Assembly: GCA_022495005.1 (NCBI GenBank)
Contig: JAGYXB010001002.1
Span: forward strand, 1 to 64,000
Source: Rhyacophila brunnea
Taxonomy: Eukaryota > Arthropoda > Insecta > Trichoptera > Rhyacophilidae
DNA length: 64,000 nucleotides
Direction: 5' to 3'
Shown: piece after piece, positions 58,570-64,000 of the stretch
Layout: every line of letters starts with the position of its first letter
Position numbering within the stretch: position 1 is the first letter of the stretch
Program-made: the position numbers and the translations under genes
Notes under the pieces: model-generated
What the model was told of the DNA's origin: nothing
Seen by the model: the letters and a program-made list of their open reading frames with translations, nothing else
Databases searched by the model: none

Positions 58570-58722
58570 CCAAGTTTGTTTTATTAAAAGATTTTTTCTA
58601 TTGCTTATAATAGTTTATTTTCTCAAAAGTGTTTTTCAAAATTATGGTTGTTCAATAATTAGAATAGTACATTCTTAAATCTTGTGAATTATTCATTGAA
58701 TAAAAGAAATAGTTCAGAAGTA
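58570..58722 (+). mobile_element. Family P right end
   Basis: Signature GATTTTTTCTATTGCTTATA, arm with TTGTTCAATAATTAGAATAG, and the terminus AAATCTTGTGAATTATTCAT followed by TGAATAAAAGAAATAG. This end is the inverse of the left termini at 6147, 27535 and 42160. Confidence 0.8.
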
Positions 58723-58760
58723 TATTGTTGTTTATAAGCAAGGCATGTATATCAGGCCAT

Positions 58761-59110
58761 TAAGCGTCAATTACATTGAGCTTCTTTACGAGCTGTTTGT
58801 TGGCGAATTTAAAAGCTACTACGATTTGATGATTACACAAACTTTCCATTCGCTGAGAAGCCACAAGCCAGCGACTATTTTGACAGAACGTAGTTCGTTT
58901 TTTTACCGAAAGGTTGCTACTGCGTAGACGCAATAGGGCCCATACGCCATCGTGTAGTGTGTAAAGTTGACCGGCTTTCAACTTTTCTCGTTTGAATGTT
59001 TACAACCTGCTTGTTAGCTTGTTCGATGATTACACTGGGCGACTTTACAGGCAGATTGTAAATTCGCCAACAAACAGCTCGTAAAGAAGCTCAATGTAAT
59101 TGACGCATTA
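58761..59110. mobile_element. MITE family K, copy 2
   Basis: About 350 bp. The inverted ends share GCGTCAATTACATTGAGCTT and CTTTACGAGCTGTTTGTTGG with no mismatch over at least 30 bp, suggesting a younger insertion than copy 1. Same orientation as copy 1. Confidence 0.85.
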
Positions 59111-60169
59111 CACAATATATTTATTTAGTTTTTGAAGACTTATTGATAAAAAGGTTTGCTACTTCTGTGGCCTAGTAAAAACGGCGGCGATTCAAAAATC
59201 CTTGATCTAAGATAAGGTGGTGGATTTTTTTTGCACAAATATAATTTTTTTATCGACAGTTTAATAAGAAAACATGCCCGATATTTTAATATACCTATAG
59301 TTTCAATAATGATTAATTTTATGGGAAAAGTTGTTCGATTTTATAATACAAATTTTACCGAATAATAAAGAAAAAATCTTTTTACATCGAATGGCATCAT
59401 TAGCTGAACACTTTAATGATTTGAATTGTTTCTTTATTGAAACAAAAAATATTATTTACGGATCATCCAACTCGGTTCGATTATTTTTCTCGAATTTATT
59501 GTGAAAGGTATGTTTTAGAAAATATATACTACATGGTCATTTACTTTTATTTCTTTACCTAATATGCTTTTACTTCTTTAAAAATGTGTTTTTATAATAG
59601 ATACTTAGCTTGTCAATTTTTTTCGCAGTTATTTCTTGGTATAAAAATATTATTTTAAGAAAATGGTTCAAAATTGAAGATTTTATAAAGATGAAACCGG
59701 CCTTGAAAGATTACCAAATACTACTCAAATATAAATGTATTAATTTAACAATATTAAGTATGTGTTATTTACCTATCAGAGATCGGCCGCTATCAAGGCA
59801 ATATTTTTTCTACCATCTGCTAGCCGGAATAGTTCGGCGAAGTAGCAATTAAGATACAAAATGGGGCATTTTTCCTGCTACGTGTACCGTTGATTTTTTT
59901 TTGTAAAATGAGTTAGGTATGCTGCACTTTTGTCATCTCATAAAATGGCCAAACAAAGATCATCTCGGTCCTTTCACAATCGTTTCAAGACGTATATCAT
60001 TTGTCACCCTGTCAGTCTAAGGGTTTTAAAGGATGCGTCTATATAGCCACGTCTAAACAGTGTTATGATAGTATGAGTTTTGAATTATAAGATATATTAT
60101 AATATTATTATTCTTTTATTATACATAATCCACTGTAAATTAACATAATAATCACATAACACTTTATAA
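59111..60169. other. AT-rich non-coding stretch
   Basis: No gene recognised. 59785..59905 shares short blocks with 40690..40865. Confidence 0.45.
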
Positions 60170-60173
60170 TTAA

Positions 60174-61574
60174 GGGGGGACATGCTCGTCGAAGGTCATA
60201 TTGAGTTTTTATTGTATTTTCAAACCATGATCCTGGACACTCCTTAAACGTTGTAGATAATCTATTTATATAATTTTGAAGCCTTATTATCCCTTATATT
60301 TATTTTAAACATTTGATGACTGCATAAAGTATTTTTGTTACATAAAATAGTATTCTTTTAAACCTCTCGCTCTAATGTTTTAGAATATAGTCATATTTCG
60401 GTACATAACTGTGCAGTGGTGTTAGGATTTTTTACATTTATTAATTTTTAAACGCATTTATAAAATCATTAGTATAATTTATTATGAGATAATTTTTGTA
60501 AAATATTCACGATAAAAAATTATATTGATAATCTCTGTGATCCCAAATTTGACATGAATTAGGCATTTTATTATTCAAAAAATCGGCAAGATTAACACAT
60601 TTGAAGATGATTCTAAAGATACTTTATTATAAGCTATGTCTTTGACCATTCAAGTGTGATAAACATCTTATGAATAATGATTGCTTTATAATAATTATTG
60701 ACCTAAGAATAAGGTAGTGTTTTTTTGAAATACGCCATTTCTTTTGTCATTCCCCAGTGGTTAAGCTAAAACATACGGCCGTAGCCATAAATTGACAAAC
60801 TATAATTGAAGTAGGGAGTAAAATGATATTGACGCGCGTGTTTGAACATGTACCGTTTAAAAAAAAATAAAAAAAAATAAAATAAATTCAGTTAGGTACA
60901 TGTTCAAACACGCGCGTTAACATAATTTTACTCTCTACTTTAATTATAGTTTGTCAATTTATGGCTACGTCCGTATGTTGTAGCTTAACCATTGGGAAAG
61001 ACAAAAGAAATGGCGTATTTCAAAAAAACACTACCTTATTATTAGGTCAATAATTATTATAAAACAATCATTATTCATAAGATGTTTATCACACTTGAAT
61101 GTTCAAAGACATAGCTTATAATAATTATTGTTAGAATCATCTTCAAATGTGTTAATCTTGCCGATTTTTTGAATAGTAAAATGCCTAATTCTTGTCAAAT
61201 TTGGGATCACAGAGATTATCAATATAATTTTTTATCGTGAATATTTTACAAAAATTATCTCTTAATAAATTATACTAATGGTTTTATAAATGCGTTTAAA
61301 AATTAATAAATGTAAAAAATTTTAACACCACTGCACAGTTATGTACCGAAATATTATTATATTCTGAAACATTAGAGCGAGAGGTTTAAAAGAATACTAT
61401 TTTATGTAATAAAAATACTTTATGCAGTCATCAAATGTTTAAAATATCTATAAAGGATAATAAGGCTTTAAAATTATATAAATAGATTATCTACAACGTT
61501 TAAGGAGTGTCCAGGATCATGGTTTGAAAATACAATAAAAACTCAATTTCGACCTACTACGAGCACGTGGGCCG
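60174..61574. mobile_element. TTAA foldback element: 1.4-kb palindrome
   Basis: Two inverted arms of nearly 700 bp joined by a short A-rich loop (about 60860..60890). The left outer end reads TTAAGGGGGGACATGCTCGT; the right, inverted, reads TTAACGGCCCACGTGCTCGT; TTAA flanks both sides (60170..60173, 61575..61578). The arms match closely throughout, for example CCATGATCCTGGACACTCCT, CCTCTCGCTCTAATGTTTTA and ACATACGGCCGTAGCC (one base changed in the right arm). No coding capacity. TTAA duplication is the hallmark of piggyBac-type transposition, but the end sequence is not a piggyBac end I know. Confidence 0.85.
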
Positions 61575-61752
61575 TTAAGAAGTTAGAATATTATAATATG
61601 GCAGTGTTGTTATTATTTGTTGACAGTCCAACAAAAGAATGTCGATTTACATGTAAGGTGATTTAATAATAAACAAAAGAAAATCCGTAAGGTTTGTTTG
61701 TTCGAATTTGACTTAAATAAAAACAAAATATGTATTCTATTTGCAATAATGT

Positions 61753-62123
61753 GAAGCCTCGATTACATTGAGTTTCTTTACGAGCTGTTTATTGGCGAAT
61801 TTACAATCTGCCTGTAAAGTTGCCCAGTGTTCATCGAATAAGCTAGTAAGCAGGTTGTAAACACTCTACTGAGAAAAGTTGAAAGCCGGTCAACTTTACA
61901 CGCTACACGCCGGCGTATGGGCCTACTGCGTCTGCGCAGTAGAGCGCAGTACCAACCTCCCGGTAAAAAAATACACTACGTTCTGTCAAAATAGTCACTG
62001 GCTTGTGGCTTCTCAGCGAATGGAAAGTTTTGTGTTTAATCATCAAATCGCAGTAGCTGAATCGCCCGCTTTTAAATTCGCCAATAAACAGCTCGTTTTG
62101 AAGCTCAATTTAATTGAGGCTTT
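61753..62123. mobile_element. MITE family K, copy 3 (opposite orientation)
   Basis: About 370 bp. Ends AGCCTCGATTACATTGAGTT and inverted AGCCTCAATTAAATTGAGCT. Carries GGTCAACTTTACACGCTACA and GTCAAAATAGTCACTGGCTT like the others. An open frame across it resembles one in copy 2, but copy 1 has stops in it. Confidence 0.85.
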
Positions 62124-62948
62124 CTCACTCTAGCTAGACTGCGACCATAGATAAACTGCCACTGAATTTAGAGTATACTTCATAACAACAGCCTAAAGTC
62201 TCCACGATGACTACTGGTTTAGCGTTCATATCTCAATGACAATGTTAATCATATTATCTAGGTTAATAACAGATATTTTGTTTAATAAATCTGTATAATA
62301 AACTGGACCACCGATATAATTATTTTATACGATGAAGATTGTTTTAGTGGTTGAAAGAAATGTTTATTAAAATACGCTACATTTCTCGTCAACGAAAACA
62401 AAAAAAGGGTCAGCAAAAATAACAATGTGGTCGTTCATGATAATGCGTCCAAAAAACCCATGAAAAGCCTCCGATTCGCTGTTTGCCAGTGTTGAAGGCT
62501 TAGTTCATTTTATAAATGAACAACAGTTTAAAGTCGCGTTTGAACGCAATGAACTCTGATTAGATTTTTTTAAACAATTGTCTCTGTTTTTTATGTTGCT
62601 GCTCAGTGGTATTTTTTTCGAGGCACACCAAATAAAATTCGCTTAATATGAACAAAAAAAAATAGTATCAGCAAAATAATATTGTTTTTTAAACATAAGA
62701 GTATGTATATTGTACATAGTTAGTTAATATAGATAATATTTTTTTAGTAAGGAAGCAATTAATTTCAATAAAGAATTACCTATGACAAAACGTGGCTCTA
62801 AATTAGATATACAAACATGTAACTTCTCATCTATCATCTGTACTACAATTATTGTTCCCTTTTTTGTTAATTTCATTTCTATAAGCGCTGAGAAACCTAA
62901 TTTGCAAAATTACGCCGATCCAAACAGCAACTGTGATTTAATAACTGT
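62124..62948. other. Non-coding stretch
   Basis: No gene recognised. 62390..62640 is somewhat less AT-rich and unique in the window. A 64-codon frame at 62782..62976 has a hydrophobic stretch but no recognisable family. Confidence 0.35.
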
Positions 62949-62976
62949 AGTAGCAAATTCCCACTCATTCAAATAA

Positions 62977-63216
62977 CACCCACGGTGGCCGCGCGGCTTA
63001 AGCGCTGGACTATAACGCCGTGTGTCCCAGGTTCGAATCCTGGGTCTAGCAAGTACACTATTGTTTTTCAATTTGTGTGTGAATCAGGGTATGGACCTAA
63101 TAGGTTGAGCAAATGGCTGACATCCATTTCGCGTAAAAACAAAATCTTTTAATACAAACCTCTACTCTGTGGAGGCCAATATGATCCTATTAAGATCGGA
63201 CATGGTCGGAAAAAAG
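62977..63216 (+). repeat. SINE-A copy 7 (best copy, flanked by a 12-bp repeat)
   Basis: Reference copy of the family: head TGGCCGCGCGGCTTAAG from 62986, exact B box GGTTCGAATCC at 63030..63040 in a closed T-arm stem (CCCAG/CTGGG), core TATGGACCTAATAGGTTGAG, the 3' section TGATCCTATTAAGATCGGAC, and a short A run. AGTAGCAAATTC occurs at 62949..62960 and 63217..63228, a likely target duplication; 16 bases between the left repeat and the usual SINE start are unexplained. Confidence 0.9.
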
Positions 63217-63479
63217 AGTAGCAAATTCAGGATACTGAGTCCAGACCGGAATCCAAAATGCTGATGACTTTGTCTAAAAAAATGAGGCTTTGTGCAGAGG
63301 ATCGTTTTATTCCACTAGTAATGTCAGATGTGTACTCTGAATAATTAATCTTGCAAAAGAATTAATGACCCATTTGTGTATTTGATAATAAAGTGATGGA
63401 AAATATTAGTTGACCACTGTGTATACTCAATGACTCTTTAAATAAATATAGTGAAATACATAATACGAACTGATTCATT

Positions 63480-63560
63480 GACTTCTTTCGCGGCACACCT
63501 GGAATCTCTGGGGCAACACAGCTTAGGAGACATCTTTAGGTTGAGAGTTGTAGTAAATTT
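63480..63560. repeat. hAT-like terminus
   Basis: Inverted, it reads CTCAACCTAAAGATGTCTCC, then GCCCCAGAGATTCCAGGTGT followed by GCCGCG. CTCAACC...GTGCCGCG is hAT-terminus wording. The partner end was not found. Confidence 0.4.
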
Positions 63561-63700
63561 AGTCACCTGAATCATACACGAACTATATAGTGGCATTTAA
63601 AATATATACATACAATAATGTTATTTGAAACAGCCCACTTAATCAGTGCACTATTTGTATAGGTAAAGATGCGAGATTTTTTTTAAATTTTCCATTCCAG

Positions 63701-63790
63701 CGCATCTATTCTATACACAAAATTGCTTTCGGCTGCTACGGAAGCTATCTAGGGTAAGTTTTTATCAAAGTATTAACACTTAGATACAAC
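63701..63790. mobile_element. MITE family M, half copy
   Basis: CGCATCTATTCTATACACAA, GCTTTCGGCTGCTACG and AAAGTATTAACACTT match one arm of the element at 36859..37142. No second arm follows before the window end. Confidence 0.75.
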
Positions 63791-64000
63791 CATGTTTACT
63801 GGTTGACTGAAAAGAGTTATTCGGATGCTTTTTGCAAGCTACTCGCACGCGTATCGTCAGCGTTAATTATAATCATAATTATATTATAAACAGAATTAAA
63901 TTTGAAATAATAAATTTCTATTCTTTTTATAATACAATATATAATCGGTCTGGATCAATCTTATTATTAATGAAGACATACCCAAGCTGACTCTAGTCAT

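Noticed and set aside
58760..58981. Minus-strand frame resembling one at 61879..62133 (GQLYTLH.GVWA)
   Set aside because: Similarity is explained by shared MITE DNA; the third MITE copy has stops in the same frame.
1..64000. CRISPR arrays, operons, phage or defence islands
   Set aside because: No spaced short direct repeats, no bacterial-type gene clusters, and clear eukaryotic splice sites and retrotransposons.

Overview
This window looks like AT-rich nuclear DNA from an arthropod, most likely an insect; I cannot name the order or species. The evidence is one exon with GT-AG splice sites that matches two-pore-domain (K2P) potassium channels, a mariner element with TA target duplication, RTE-, Jockey/CR1- and I-type non-LTR retrotransposons, tRNA-derived SINEs, many MITEs, and short TTAGG-type motifs. 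There are no operons, prokaryotic genes, CRISPR arrays or convincing rRNA or true tRNA genes.

The only host gene part I can support is one internal exon at 11322..11483 (+). It encodes the end of the first extracellular loop and the first pore helix of a K2P channel, and its donor site splits the first glycine codon of the GYG selectivity filter. I found no other exon of the gene, so nearly the whole window is probably intron or intron plus flank, with at least about 52 kb of intron downstream if the gene is intact. A decayed C2H2 zinc-finger-like piece (about 51140..51355) and an unrecognised terminal-exon-like ORF (41257..41448, -) are weak extra candidates.

Repeats by region. 1-10 kb: tRNA-derived SINE-A, an internally deleted pogo/Tigger element, a GGCGCC-rich MITE, a complete but broken mariner (4662..5918), and the first copy of a TIR element with an internal Pol III-like promoter (family P). 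10-27 kb: the K2P exon, RTE fragments, repeat family H, MITEs, and solo arms of a TTAA-flanked foldback family. 27-31 kb: a 5'-truncated Jockey/CR1-type LINE with zinc knuckle, endonuclease and reverse transcriptase, inserted in the B box of a family P copy. 31-45 kb: several LINE 3' ends, the best RTE copy, a foldback MITE, SINE-A, two family P copies, and an RTE copy starting with a 90-bp perfect palindrome. 45-64 kb: more MITEs, a hAT-like element, a second SINE family, three copies of a 350-372 bp MITE, the 1.4-kb TTAA foldback palindrome, and a SINE-A copy with a 12-bp flanking repeat.

No genes work together here as a pathway. The window is a layered record of insertions, useful for nesting, target choice and element birth. 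I did not find a convincing new functional system. The most distinctive structures are the TIR element carrying A and B boxes, the TTAA foldback family with solo arms, and the snap-back RTE copy.
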